Source: Comamonas_C sp026954015
Lineage (GTDB): Bacteria; Pseudomonadota; Gammaproteobacteria; Burkholderiales; Burkholderiaceae_C
Direction of reading: 5' to 3'
Length of the DNA: 64,000 nt
Assembly: GCA_035063785.1 (NCBI GenBank)
Contig: JAPSFS010000007.1
Coordinates: 62,001 to 126,000 of the forward strand
A program made the position numbers and the translations under genes. Shown in pieces: positions 33,629 to 42,276 of this stretch. How positions within the stretch are numbered: the stretch's first letter is position 1; the number at the start of each line of letters is the position of its first letter. The notes beneath the pieces are model-generated. The model was not told where the DNA came from, ran no database searches, and saw only the letters and a program-made list of their open reading frames with translations.

Positions 33629-34231
33629 TCATTGCGCGTGCGCGCGCAGCTCCAAAAGATAGAGCAACTGGGCGCGCGCCTCGGGCCATTCGCCCGCCGT
33701 CATGCTGTACATCACGGTGTCGCGCACGGTGCCGTCGCGGCGCAGCTGGTGGTGGCGGATCACGCCGTCCTTCTTCGCGCCCAGGCGTTCGATGGCGCGC
33801 TGGCTCGCGAAGTTGTAGTTGTCGGTGCGCCAGCCGACCACGGCGCAGCCGAGCGTATCGAAGGCGTGGCCCATCATCAGCAGCTTGGCTGTGGTGTTCA
33901 CGTGCGTGCGCTGCACGCTTTTCGCATAGTAGGTGTAGCCGATCTCGACGCGGCGCACCGCGGGCACGATGTCGTGAAAGCTCGTGGTGCCGAGCACGCG
34001 GCCCTGCGCCTCGTCGATCACCGCGAAGGCAAAGCGCGTGCCTGCCTCGCGCATCGCAAGCGCGGTTTCGATGTAGGCGCGGGTCTGCCCCGGCTCGGGC
34101 ACCGAGGTGACGCGCACGCGCCAGAGCGCGCCGTCGGCCGCCGCCGCGGCCAGGCCCGCCTCGTGCGAGAGCGCCAGCGGCTCCAGCCGCAGGCCGCGGC
34201 TCTTCAGGATCACGGGTTCGACGAAGGCCAT
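33629..34231 (-). CDS. GNAT-family N-acetyltransferase (RimJ/RimL type)
   Basis: A 200-residue acetyltransferase of the RimJ/RimL subgroup. It starts LKSRGLRLEPLALSHEAGL and has the acetyl-CoA region RVEIGYTYYAKSVQRTHVNT followed by DNYNFASQRAIERLGAKKDG, the conserved Asn and (A/G)xxxxLGA motif B of this group. The canonical Gln/Arg-x-x-Gly-x-Gly/Ala pyrophosphate loop appears changed (QRTHVNT), as in many RimJ/L relatives. Target unknown: a protein N-terminus or a small molecule. It sits between a small membrane protein and CoxE in the MoxR operon. Confidence 0.82.
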   Translation of the reverse strand: MAFVEPVILKSRGLRLEPLALSHEAGLAAAAADGALWRVRVTSVPEPGQTRAYIETALAMREAGTRFAFAVIDEAQGRVLGTTSFHDIVPAVRRVEIGYTYYAKSVQRTHVNTTAKLLMMGHAFDTLGCAVVGWRTDNYNFASQRAIERLGAKKDGVIRHHQLRRDGTVRDTVMYSMTAGEWPEARAQLLYLLELRAHAQ

Positions 34232-34234
34232 GTA

Positions 34235-34456
34235 TTACTGCTCGAGGTCGTAGCCGCGCTCGGCGCACCAGTGGCGCGCAGCGGCCAGGCCTATGCCCGC
34301 GCCGATGCCGACTGCCGCCACCGCAAAGAGGCTCTTGCTGCTGTACGCATCGCGCAGCAGGTCCACGCCGAGGAAGTAGCTCAGCCAGTAGCCCGCGAGC
34401 GCGCCCGCGCCGAAACCTGTGGCTCGGGCCGCCAGCCGGATCAGCGGTACGGGCAT
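34235..34456 (-). CDS. Small membrane protein, function unknown
   Basis: A 73-residue protein with two glycine-rich hydrophobic helices (about 12-28 and 42-59) and a charged C-terminal tail ending RGYDLEQ. I recognise no family. It is encoded 10 bp after the MoxR-type gene and 3 bp before the acetyltransferase gene, which makes it a real part of that operon. Confidence 0.7.
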   Translation of the reverse strand: MPVPLIRLAARATGFGAGALAGYWLSYFLGVDLLRDAYSSKSLFAVAAVGIGAGIGLAAARHWCAERGYDLEQ

Positions 34457-34466
34457 GGCGGCGCGC

Positions 34467-35309
34467 TCAGCGGTTGCGCTGGTTCATGAACACGAGCTTC
34501 TCGAACAGGCTCACGTCCTGTTCGTTCTTGAGCAGCGCGCCCACGAGCGGCGGAATCGAGACCTTGGCGTCCTGGCTCTGCAGCGCCTCGGGCGGGATTT
34601 CCTCGGCCAGCAGGAGCTTCAGCCAGTCGAGGAACTCGCTGGTCGAGGGCTTCTTCTTCAGGCCCGGCAGGCCACGCACGTCGTAGAACGACTTCATCGC
34701 GGCGTTCAGCAGCTCGCTCTTGAGCGTGGGGTAGTGCACCGCGACGATCTTCTTCATCGTCTCGGCGTCGGGGAACTTGATGTAGTGGAAGAAGCAGCGG
34801 CGCAGGAAGGCGTCGGGCAGCTCCTTTTCGTTGTTGGAAGTGATGAACACCAGCGGGCGGTGTTGGGCGCGGACCATCTCGCGCGTCTCGTAGCAGTAGA
34901 ACTCCATGCGATCGAGCTCGCGCAGCAGGTCGTTGGGAAACTCGATGTCCGCCTTGTCGATCTCGTCGATCAGGAGCGCCACGGGCTCGTCGGCGGTGAA
35001 TGCCTGCCAGAGCACGCCACGGACGATGTAGTTGTGGATGTCCTTGACGCGCTCGTCGCCGAGCTGGCTGTCGCGCAGGCGGCTGACCGCGTCGTACTCG
35101 TACAGGCCCTGCTGCGCCTTGGTGGTGCTCTTGATGTGCCACTGCAGCAGCGGCATGGAAAGCGCCTGCGCCACCTCTTCGGCGAGCATCGTCTTGCCGG
35201 TGCCGGGTTCGCCCTTGACCAGCAGCGGGCGCTGGAGCGTGATGGCGGCGTTGACCGCGAGCATCAGGTCCTGGGTGGCGACGTAATGGGGGGAGCCTTC
35301 GAATTTCAT
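34467..35309 (-). CDS. MoxR-family AAA+ ATPase
   Basis: A 280-residue AAA+ ATPase with Walker A GEPGTGKT (33-40), Walker B ALLIDEIDKAD, sensor 1 VFITSNN and the arginine-finger region FLRRCFFHYI. The MoxR family remodels protein complexes together with VWA-domain partners, here the CoxE-like protein at the end of the operon. The start MKFEGSPHY at 35309 is set by family length; the open frame further upstream runs into the divergent cytochrome c4 promoter. It is the first gene of a four-gene operon. Confidence 0.9.
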   Translation of the reverse strand: MKFEGSPHYVATQDLMLAVNAAITLQRPLLVKGEPGTGKTMLAEEVAQALSMPLLQWHIKSTTKAQQGLYEYDAVSRLRDSQLGDERVKDIHNYIVRGVLWQAFTADEPVALLIDEIDKADIEFPNDLLRELDRMEFYCYETREMVRAQHRPLVFITSNNEKELPDAFLRRCFFHYIKFPDAETMKKIVAVHYPTLKSELLNAAMKSFYDVRGLPGLKKKPSTSEFLDWLKLLLAEEIPPEALQSQDAKVSIPPLVGALLKNEQDVSLFEKLVFMNQRNR

Positions 35310-35357
35310 GCGGGAATGTGAGGACGGAGATTCGTGCATCGTTGAACAGGCGCTGCC

Positions 35358-35363
35358 TATAAT
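35358..35363 (+). promoter_or_regulatory. Predicted -10 element of the cytochrome c4 gene
   Basis: A perfect TATAAT lies 46 bases upstream of the cytochrome c4 start. I see no good -35 box at 16-18 bp spacing, so an activator may be used or the call may be wrong. Confidence 0.45.
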
Positions 35364-35409
35364 CGCCCACTGGTCAACCTCGAGACAACCCACGGATTGT
35401 GCGCGCAAA

Positions 35410-36072
35410 ATGAATAAAGCATGGACTACGGTATCCGCTCTGGTGGTCGCCTTCGCGACGGGTTCGGTGCTTGCCGATGGCGTGAAGGGGGATGCCGCCG
35501 CGGGCGCGCAGAAGAACGCGATGTGCATCGGCTGCCACAACATCATTGGCTACCAGTCGAGCTTTCCCGAGGTGTACAAGGTGCCCATGATCTCGGGTCA
35601 GAACGCGGCCTACATCGATGCCGCGCTGCAGGAATACAAGAAGGGCGAGCGCAAGTTCCCGACCATGCGCGGCATCGCCGCCTCGCTCACCGAGCAGGAC
35701 ATGGCAGACCTGGGTGCGTTCTACCAGGCCGACGGCAAGGCGATCCAGGTGCCCGAAAAGCCCACCAAGGCACCGAGCGACGACGTGGCGCAGCTCCTGC
35801 AAAAGGGCGCGTGCGTCTCGTGCCACGGCGAGAACTTCTCCAAGCCCATCAACGACGCCTACCCCAAGCTCGCGGGCCAGCACCCGGACTACCTCTACGT
35901 CTCGCTCAAGGCCTACAAGAACCCCAAGGAAGGGCCGTATTCGGGCCGCGCCAACGGCGTGATGGGCGGCGTGGCGGCGCAGTTCAGCAACAACGAGCTC
36001 AAGGCGCTGGCGGACTACATCGGCTCGCTCGACAGCCAGTTGCAGGTCGTGCCCGAGCCGCGCTTTCGCTGA
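35410..36072 (+). CDS. Diheme cytochrome c4
   Basis: A 220-residue periplasmic protein with a cleavable signal peptide (MNKAWTTVSALVVAFATGSV) and two heme c attachment sites, CIGCH and CVSCH, each followed by a distal Met ligand region. This is the cytochrome c4 (cytochrome c553-like) layout of two class I domains. It would carry electrons to terminal oxidases; the caa3 oxidase encoded 10 kb away is a possible acceptor. The ATG at 35410 is chosen because the signal peptide starts there. It is divergent from the MoxR operon and followed by a terminator. Confidence 0.9.
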   Translation: MNKAWTTVSALVVAFATGSVLADGVKGDAAAGAQKNAMCIGCHNIIGYQSSFPEVYKVPMISGQNAAYIDAALQEYKKGERKFPTMRGIAASLTEQDMADLGAFYQADGKAIQVPEKPTKAPSDDVAQLLQKGACVSCHGENFSKPINDAYPKLAGQHPDYLYVSLKAYKNPKEGPYSGRANGVMGGVAAQFSNNELKALADYIGSLDSQLQVVPEPRFR

Positions 36073-36093
36073 GCGTACCGCGCACCTGCGATG

Positions 36094-36119
36094 AAGCCCG
36101 CCCGAGCGCGGGCTTTTTT
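36094..36119. terminator. Rho-independent terminator between cytochrome c4 and DUF1841 genes
   Basis: A 7-bp perfect stem AGCCCGC / GCGGGCT with a 6-base loop followed by six T on the + strand. It lies about 20 bp after the cytochrome stop and 6 bp before the convergent DUF1841 stop. Confidence 0.88.
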
Positions 36120-36124
36120 GTGGC

Positions 36125-36559
36125 TCAGTCGCGCGTGGCGTGCCGCTGCACGCACGCCAGGTAGGCGTCGCCGTCGGGCGCGTGCCCGGCCTGCTGCGCC
36201 TCCCAGAGCATCGCGCCCAGACACTCCATCACCATGTGGTGCGCGTGGTGCAGCGAATCCAGGCGCGCGCTCAGGAGCTCCACCGCCTGGCGGATGCCGC
36301 GCGGCTGGTCGATGCTGCACTGCTCGCTGATCGACAGGTGCATCGACAGGTGCAAAAAGGGGTTTTCACCCACCGCGCCGTCGCCATAGTCGCGTGCCAC
36401 CGCCGTGTCGGCGTCGGCGAGATCGTCGGCGTACTCGGGGTGCTCGGCGATCCACAGCGCCGCCAGCGTCTCGATCGCCTCCATCGGCGCGCCTTGCTGC
36501 TGCTTGCGCAGCACCGCGCAGAAAAAGCGGCGTACGTTGGTCTGGCTGGGGTTGAACAT
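36125..36559 (-). CDS. DUF1841 family protein
   Basis: A 144-residue soluble protein matching DUF1841 by its opening (MFNPSQTNVRRFFCAVLRKQ) and by NPFLHLSMHLSISEQCSID, with many His residues in the second half (HHAHHMVMECLGAMLWEAQ). The His/Glu pattern suggests metal binding, but the family has no known function. It is convergent with the cytochrome gene and divergent from the FAH-family gene. Confidence 0.82.
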   Translation of the reverse strand: MFNPSQTNVRRFFCAVLRKQQQGAPMEAIETLAALWIAEHPEYADDLADADTAVARDYGDGAVGENPFLHLSMHLSISEQCSIDQPRGIRQAVELLSARLDSLHHAHHMVMECLGAMLWEAQQAGHAPDGDAYLACVQRHATRD

Positions 36560-36629
36560 GGTGATGGCCGCACGCGGATGGCGTGCTCGCCTATTATTGG
36601 CCGGTTCGCTGGACGCAAAAGGGCAGGTG

Positions 36630-37472
36630 ATGAAACTCGCTACGGTACTCGTGGACGGCGAGCCGCAGGCGGCAGCGCTCGTGGGGCAGGCGCTGGCGCT
36701 GATCGGGCCTGCCGGTGGCGACGTGGGCGCGCTGCTGCGCGCGGGCACCACGCCTGCGCAGTTGCAGGCCATGGTGGTGGCGGCCGACCGGCGGATTTCG
36801 ACGGACAGCGTGCGCTGGCTTGCGCCGGTGCTGCGCCCGGGCAAGGCCGTGTGCGTCGGGCTCAACTACGCCGACCACACCAGGGAAAGCCGCATGCAGC
36901 AGCCGCGGCACCCGACGTTGTTCCTGCGCTCCGCCACGAGCCTGGCCGCGCAGGGCGACGTGGTGCACCGGCCCGCGGGCGACGACAGCCTGGACTTCGA
37001 GGGCGAGATGGTGGTCGTCGTGGGCGAGGGCGGGCGCGCGATTGCGCGCGAGCAGGCGCTGCGCCACGTGTTCGGCTATGCGGTGGGCAATGACATCTCG
37101 GTGCGTGAATTCCAGTTCCGTTCGCCGCAGTGGGCGCTGGGCAAGAACGTCGACGGCACCGGCCCCTGGGGCCCGTGCGTCGTCACCGCGGACGAGCTGC
37201 CGCCGGGCGGCGCGGGCCTGGCGCTGCATACGCGGCTCAACGGCCAGACCGTGCAGTCGGCCAACACGCGCGACATGCTGTTCGATGTGGCCACCATCAT
37301 CGCGGCGGTGAGCCAAGCGATGACGCTGGAGCCCGGTGATATCCTTTTTTCCGGCACGCCCGCGGGCGTCGGCATGGGCCGCACCCCGAAGCTGTACATG
37401 CAGCCCGGCGACGTGATCGAGGTGGAGATCGAACGCATCGGGCTGCTGCGCAACACGGTGGCGGGCGTTTGA
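36630..37472 (+). CDS. Fumarylacetoacetate hydrolase (FAH) family protein
   Basis: A 280-residue hydrolase. The N-terminal part is short and the C-terminal FAH domain has GLNYADHTRES, LFLRSATSL, DFEGEMVVVVG (metal-ligand Glu pair), NDISVREFQF, and LEPGDILFSGTPAGVGMGR. Family members cleave or decarboxylate beta-dicarbonyl compounds, for example acylpyruvates or aromatic-degradation intermediates, using Mg2+ or Mn2+. A PcaF-type thiolase gene follows on the same strand, so an aromatic-compound role is plausible but not shown. Confidence 0.87.
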   Translation: MKLATVLVDGEPQAAALVGQALALIGPAGGDVGALLRAGTTPAQLQAMVVAADRRISTDSVRWLAPVLRPGKAVCVGLNYADHTRESRMQQPRHPTLFLRSATSLAAQGDVVHRPAGDDSLDFEGEMVVVVGEGGRAIAREQALRHVFGYAVGNDISVREFQFRSPQWALGKNVDGTGPWGPCVVTADELPPGGAGLALHTRLNGQTVQSANTRDMLFDVATIIAAVSQAMTLEPGDILFSGTPAGVGMGRTPKLYMQPGDVIEVEIERIGLLRNTVAGV

Positions 37473-37477
37473 CTGCA

Positions 37478-37534
37478 CATCAAAAAACGGCGTTTGCGCT
37501 TGATGGGCAAGCGCCGCAAGCTACGATTCTTGAA
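37478..37534 (-). repeat. Dispersed REP-like hairpin repeat, copy 6
   Basis: A perfect 7-bp hairpin GCGCTTG-ATGGG-CAAGCGC lies inside it, flanked by AGCT on one side and an A-rich edge on the other. It sits between the FAH gene and pcaF. Confidence 0.85.
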
Positions 37535-37550
37535 CCCTGCGAGAGACGAT

Positions 37551-38753
37551 ATGACCCAAGCCTTCATCTGCGACGCGATTCGCACCCCCTTTGGCCGCTA
37601 CGGTGGCGCGCTTGCGCACGTGCGCACCGATGACCTGGCCGCCATGCCGATCAAGGCGCTGATGGCGCGCAACACCAGCGTGGACTGGGCGGCGGTGCAA
37701 GATGTGCTCTACGGCTGCGCCAACCAGGCGGGCGAGGACAACCGCAACGTCGCGCGCATGGCGGCGCTGCTCGCGGGACTGCCCACGGACGTGCCCGGCG
37801 CCACCATCAACCGCCTGTGCGGCTCGGGGCTGGACACCATAGGCAGCGCCGCGCGCGCGATCCGCTCGGGCGACACACAGCTCATGATCGCCGGCGGCGT
37901 CGAGAGCATGAGCCGCTCGCCCTTCGTCATGCCCAAGGCTGAAAGCGCGTTCTCGCGCGCCAACGCGGTGTATGACACCACCATAGGCTGGCGCTTCGTC
38001 AACAAGCTCATGAAGTCGCAGTACGGCATCGACTCCATGCCCGAGACGGCCGAGAACGTCGCGCAGGACTTCCGGATCGAGCGCGAGGCGCAGGACCGCA
38101 TGGCGCTCGCGAGCCAGCACAAGGCCGCCGCCGCGATCGCCGCCGGCCACCTGGCCCACGAAATCACGCCCGTGACCATCCCGCAGAAGAAGGGCGACCC
38201 CGTCGTCGTTGACACCGACGAGCATCCGCGCCAGACCAGCATGGAGGCGCTCGCGCGCCTGAAGGGCGTGGTACGCCCCGACGGCAGCGTCACCGCGGGC
38301 AACGCCAGCGGCATCAACGACGGCGCCTGCGCGCTGCTGCTGGCGAGCGAAGACGCCGCCAAACGCCACGGCCTCACGCCGCGCGCGCGCGTCGTCGGCA
38401 TGGCGACCGCAGGTGTGCCGCCGCGCATCATGGGATTCGGCCCCGCGCCCGCCACGCGCAAGGTGCTGCAGCTCACCGGCCTGACGCTGGCGCAGATGGA
38501 CGTGATCGAGCTCAATGAGGCGTTTGCCGCGCAGGGCCTGGCGGTGCTGCGCGACCTGGGCCTGCCCGACGACGACCCGCGCGTGAACCAGTGGGGCGGC
38601 GCGATCGCGCTCGGCCACCCGCTGGGCGCCAGCGGCGCGCGCCTGGCGACCACGGCGGTGAGCCAGTTGCACCGCCTGGGCGGGCGCTACGCGCTGTGCA
38701 CCATGTGCATAGGCGTGGGGCAGGGCATCGCGGTGGTGCTGGAAAAGGTCTGA
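37551..38753 (+). CDS. pcaF: 3-oxoadipyl-CoA/3-oxo-5,6-dehydrosuberyl-CoA thiolase (PcaF type)
   Basis: This 400-residue thiolase has the exact length and sequence style of PcaF: it opens AFICDAIRTPFGRYGGAL, has YGCANQAGEDNRNVARM, the acyl-enzyme Cys90 in NRLCGSGLD, the His in GHPLGASGAR, and the second active Cys in CTMCIGVGQG. PcaF splits 3-oxoadipyl-CoA into succinyl-CoA and acetyl-CoA, the last step of the beta-ketoadipate pathway. The pcaIJ transferase genes usually nearby are absent here, so a general acetyl-CoA acetyltransferase role remains possible. Confidence 0.85.
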   Translation: MTQAFICDAIRTPFGRYGGALAHVRTDDLAAMPIKALMARNTSVDWAAVQDVLYGCANQAGEDNRNVARMAALLAGLPTDVPGATINRLCGSGLDTIGSAARAIRSGDTQLMIAGGVESMSRSPFVMPKAESAFSRANAVYDTTIGWRFVNKLMKSQYGIDSMPETAENVAQDFRIEREAQDRMALASQHKAAAAIAAGHLAHEITPVTIPQKKGDPVVVDTDEHPRQTSMEALARLKGVVRPDGSVTAGNASGINDGACALLLASEDAAKRHGLTPRARVVGMATAGVPPRIMGFGPAPATRKVLQLTGLTLAQMDVIELNEAFAAQGLAVLRDLGLPDDDPRVNQWGGAIALGHPLGASGARLATTAVSQLHRLGGRYALCTMCIGVGQGIAVVLEKV

Positions 38754-38761
38754 CGGATATA

Positions 38762-38826
38762 TCTGACCGGAAATGGCTTCGGTGCTTGCCGAGCAAGCGC
38801 AAGCAGCTATCGGTTCAGGTGTTTTT
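38762..38826 (-). repeat. Dispersed REP-like hairpin repeat, copy 7
   Basis: The core GCTTGCCGAGCAAGC hairpin with AGCTAT and a T-rich edge is present. It lies between pcaF and the MFS gene; the last codons and TGA of the MFS gene are inside it. Confidence 0.85.
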
Positions 38827-40050
38827 CGGCGTTGGTGGGGCGGTTGCTGTCAGCGCGTGCCGTTGCGCGCTCCAGAGCATCGCCACGCCGAACATGGCCA
38901 GCGCGGTGAGCAGCGCCAATCCGACGGTGTAGCCCCGCGCGGGCGTCCATAACCAGCCCACGGCCAGCGGCGCCGCGGCCCGCACCAGCGCCAGCGGCAG
39001 GCCGAGCGCGCCGTTCAGCGCCCCCACGTACGCCGCACTCACGTACTGCGCCATGACCGTGCCCTTGACGATGGTCAGCATGCCGTTGCCCACGCCGTAG
39101 AGCAGCGCGAACAGCAGCGCTGCCCAGGTGCGACCGTTGCCGAGCAGCAGCGTCAGCAGCGCCAGTGGCACCAGCAGCGGAACCCAGCGGTTCGTGGCGT
39201 GTACCGCCAGCCAGCGGTCACCGCCGTACAGCAGCAGCCGCCCCAGCACCTGCAGCACGCCGATGCTGGCCGGCAGCGCGATCGCCCAGCCCGGCGGCAA
39301 GCCGCTCTCGCGCAGCAGGCTCACGAGGTGCGGCGGCACCGCGACCACCACCGCCATCAGCAGCACCGTGAACACGCCCAGGCGCCAGAACACCGGCCCG
39401 TGCAGGTGCGAGGCCAGATCCGCTGCCTCTCCGCCGTCGGCCGGCGCTGGCGCCGGTTGTGGTGGTGGCGCGGCACGCAGCAGCCAGGCGTGCAACGGGG
39501 CGCACAGCACGAGGTTGAGCGCGCCGAGCACCCACGAGGCGGCGCGCCAGCCCCAGCCATTGATCAGCCAGTCCGTAAGCGGGATGAACACGGTGCTGGC
39601 GAGCCCGCCCAGAAAGGTGAGCGTGATGATGGCGCGCCGGTACGTGCCGGGAAAGCGCCGCGTCACGACCGCAAATACCGGCGAATACAGTGTGGCCGCC
39701 ATGCCCAGTCCGACGAGCGTCCACACCACATGGAACTGCGCCAGCGTGTGCACGAAGCCGTGCGCCACCAGCGCCAGTCCCAGCAGCAGCGAGCCGCCCG
39801 TCATCACCGCGCGCTCGTGGCCCGCATCGATCCAGCGCCCCACGGCGTAGGCCGCCAATCCCTCGGCGAGCAGCGCCAGGCTGAACGCCAGCGAGGTCTG
39901 CGCCCGCGTTGCGCCCAGTGCAGCCTCCACGGGCGCCATGAACACGGCAAACGCATAGAGCGCGCTGCCCCAGCCCACGAGCTGCGCCAGCGACAGGCCG
40001 AGCACCAGCGTGCGGGCGTTCGCTTTTTGGGGTGTCGGCGCAGTGTTCAA
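38815..40050 (-). CDS. MFS transporter, start uncertain
   Basis: A polytopic protein of about 410 residues with twelve hydrophobic helices. It has features of the oxalate/formate or monocarboxylate-type MFS branch: TLVLGLSLAQLVGWGSALYA first, then AAYAVGRWIDAGHERAVMT and PVFAVVTRRFPGTYRRAI. The substrate is unknown. The start is unclear. TTG at 40050 is given because the frame upstream of it is Arg-rich and enters the kef gene; there is no good ribosome binding site. It is probably co-transcribed with the upstream kef gene, 52 bp away. Confidence 0.75.
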   Translation of the reverse strand: MNTAPTPQKANARTLVLGLSLAQLVGWGSALYAFAVFMAPVEAALGATRAQTSLAFSLALLAEGLAAYAVGRWIDAGHERAVMTGGSLLLGLALVAHGFVHTLAQFHVVWTLVGLGMAATLYSPVFAVVTRRFPGTYRRAIITLTFLGGLASTVFIPLTDWLINGWGWRAASWVLGALNLVLCAPLHAWLLRAAPPPQPAPAPADGGEAADLASHLHGPVFWRLGVFTVLLMAVVVAVPPHLVSLLRESGLPPGWAIALPASIGVLQVLGRLLLYGGDRWLAVHATNRWVPLLVPLALLTLLLGNGRTWAALLFALLYGVGNGMLTIVKGTVMAQYVSAAYVGALNGALGLPLALVRAAAPLAVGWLWTPARGYTVGLALLTALAMFGVAMLWSAQRHALTATAPPTPKNT

Positions 40051-40102
40051 GACCGGTGGGTGGCGTTCAGGTGGGTGTGCCAGCGCTGTCGCGCAACGCG
40101 CT

Positions 40103-42214
40103 TCACGCCGCCTGCGCGTCGTTGTCGTTCGCCGGCGCAGCCGCCGCATCACGGCGCGCGCGCAGGCGCTCCTCGCGCTCGCGGGTCATCTGCTCGACGA
40201 GTTGCTGGCGGCCCTGCTTGGCCACGGCGATGAATTTTTCACGGTCCTTGTAGTGCGGGTAGAGCTGGTCCGCCAGCTTGATGTTGTGCGCGCGAAAGCG
40301 CTGCGCGACGCCCTGCGCCTCGTGGTGCTCCATGCCCATGCATTCGAGCACCGTGGCGGCGCTTTGCAGGCTGGATTCGAACAGCTCGCGCTCGACCAGC
40401 ACCACGCCCAGGTCGCGCAGCGCGTGCCAGTGCGCGATGTCGCGTGCCCGCGCGATGATGGTCAGGTGCGGGAAATGCTTGCGCGCGATCTGCACGATCT
40501 TGATCGACTGCTGCGGCGCGTCCACCGCCACCATCAGCACCTTGGCGTGCTCGGCCCCGGCCTTGCGCAGCAGCCTTGCGCGCGTGGCGTCGCCGAAGAA
40601 CACGCGGTAGCCGAAGGTGTGCGCCACTTCCAGCATTTCCACGCTGTGGTCGAGCACCGTGGTGGGGATGCCCTGCGTGAGCATCACGCGCGCCACGATC
40701 TGCCCGTAGCGCCCGAACCCCGCGATGATGACCGGCGCGGTCTGCGGCTCGGGGATGTCGTCTTCGTCCGCGTCGGGCGCGCCGTTCATGCGCGCGTAGT
40801 GCCGCTGCAGCGTGCGGTCCAGCGGCACCAGCAGCAGCGGCCCGAGCAGCATCGAGATCGTCACCGCTGCGATGAGCATCGACGCCACGTCCGGCGGCAG
40901 CGCCTGAAAGTTCACGCCCGCCTGGAACACGACGAACGCGAATTCGCCTCCCTGCGTGAGCAGCAGCGTGAATACCGGGCGCTCCTGCGCCGGCATGCCG
41001 GTGGCGCGCGCCAGCAGGTAGATCACCCCGGCCTTGAGCGCCAGAAAGCCGACCACCAGCGCCAGCATCTTCCACGGCGAGGCGATGAGCACGCCGAAGT
41101 CGATGCTCATGCCCACCGCGATGAAGAACAGCCCGAGCAGCAGGCCCTTGAACGGCTCGATGTCGGTTTCCAGCTCGCTGCGGTATTCGCTGTCGGCCAG
41201 CAGCACGCCCGCGAGGAACGCGCCCAGTGCCATCGAGAGGTTGACGAGCACCATCAGCATCGCGATGCCGACGACGAGGAACAGCGCGGTGGCGGTGAAG
41301 ATTTCGGGCGTCTTGCTCTGCGCCACCCAGCGCAGCACCGGGCGCAGCGCCAGCCGCCCGCCGAGGATGATCACGCCGACCACGCTGAGCGTCTTGAGCA
41401 CCTCGGTGAGCAGCGCGTGCCCCGTGTCGGGCAGGGCGTTGCCCGCCGCGCCCAGCAGCGGCAGCAGCGCCAGGATGGGGATGGCCGCGATGTCCTGGAA
41501 CAGCAGGATGGAAAAGGCGTACTGCCCGCCCTCGCTGCGCAGCGGGTTGCGCTCGGCCAGGATCTGCAGCGCGATCGCGGTGGACGACAGCGCCAGACCC
41601 AGCGCCGCCACCAGCGCCACGTGCCACGGCAGCCCCCACAGCCACGTGGCCGCGCCCAGCAGCAGCAGCGTGCAGCCGAGCATCTGCGCGCCGCCCAGCC
41701 CGAAGATAGGGCGGCGCAGGCTCCACAGGCGGCTGGGCTGCAGCTCCATGCCGATGAGGAACAGCATCAGCACCACGCCGAACTCGGCAAAGTGCAGGAT
41801 GTCCTGCACGTTGCGTACCAGCGCCAGTCCCCAGGGCCCGATGGCGATGCCCGCCGCGAGGTACCCGACGATCGCGCCCAGGCCGAGCGCGCGCGCGATC
41901 GGCACCGCGATCACCGCCGCCGCCAGGTAGGTGAAGCCGTAGGTGAGCCAGACGGGGCGTGGGCCATGGGTGGGCGGGTGTGGTGCGGTGGTCTCTGGAG
42001 AGGGCGGCCGACCTTCGCGTGCCCGCGTGCCAGCGTGCTTCCCCGGCGGATTTTCACGCAAGCGCGCCGATGGGGTGCGCCGCGGGCGTGTTGTAGAGTA
42101 GGCCGCCGCGGTGCGGGTGGCGGGGCAATGCCAGGGTAGTTTCCTGGTTTTGATAGCTGCCTGCGCTTGCCCGGCAAGGGTTGAAGGCTGATTTGCACCT
42201 TGGTGGCGCTGCAC
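40103..42214 (-). CDS. Monovalent cation:proton antiporter, KefB/KefC type (CPA2) with RCK domain
   Basis: A membrane antiporter domain of about 12 helices begins at about residue 88 (VWLTYGFTYLAAAVIAVP) and includes the CPA2 segments FGVVLMLFLIGMELQPSRLW and LSSTAIALQILAERN. It is followed by a cytoplasmic RCK/TrkA-N domain with the nucleotide-binding loop IIAGFGRYGQIVARVM (near 493). The family exports K+ in exchange for H+ under glutathione or electrophile control. The first 87 residues are low-complexity, include a dispersed repeat, and match no family, so the true start probably lies downstream of 42214 at a non-ATG codon such as TTG near 42063. Confidence 0.82.
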   Translation of the reverse strand: MQRHQGANQPSTLAGQAQAAIKTRKLPWHCPATRTAAAYSTTRPRRTPSARLRENPPGKHAGTRAREGRPPSPETTAPHPPTHGPRPVWLTYGFTYLAAAVIAVPIARALGLGAIVGYLAAGIAIGPWGLALVRNVQDILHFAEFGVVLMLFLIGMELQPSRLWSLRRPIFGLGGAQMLGCTLLLLGAATWLWGLPWHVALVAALGLALSSTAIALQILAERNPLRSEGGQYAFSILLFQDIAAIPILALLPLLGAAGNALPDTGHALLTEVLKTLSVVGVIILGGRLALRPVLRWVAQSKTPEIFTATALFLVVGIAMLMVLVNLSMALGAFLAGVLLADSEYRSELETDIEPFKGLLLGLFFIAVGMSIDFGVLIASPWKMLALVVGFLALKAGVIYLLARATGMPAQERPVFTLLLTQGGEFAFVVFQAGVNFQALPPDVASMLIAAVTISMLLGPLLLVPLDRTLQRHYARMNGAPDADEDDIPEPQTAPVIIAGFGRYGQIVARVMLTQGIPTTVLDHSVEMLEVAHTFGYRVFFGDATRARLLRKAGAEHAKVLMVAVDAPQQSIKIVQIARKHFPHLTIIARARDIAHWHALRDLGVVLVERELFESSLQSAATVLECMGMEHHEAQGVAQRFRAHNIKLADQLYPHYKDREKFIAVAKQGRQQLVEQMTREREERLRARRDAAAAPANDNDAQAA
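42135..42198 (+). repeat. Dispersed REP-like repeat, copy 8
   Basis: The + strand reads TTTTGATAGCTGCCTGCGCT, then TGCCCGGCAAGGGTTGAAGG, then CTGATTTGC. It lies in the divergent space between kef and the parA-like gene and inside the uncertain kef 5' extension. Confidence 0.8.
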
Positions 42215-42276
42215 CCCTTGCGGCGCTGCACGGTGCGGGCGGGTGCGGCGTGGCCGCCAACGACGAAGGACGAAGC

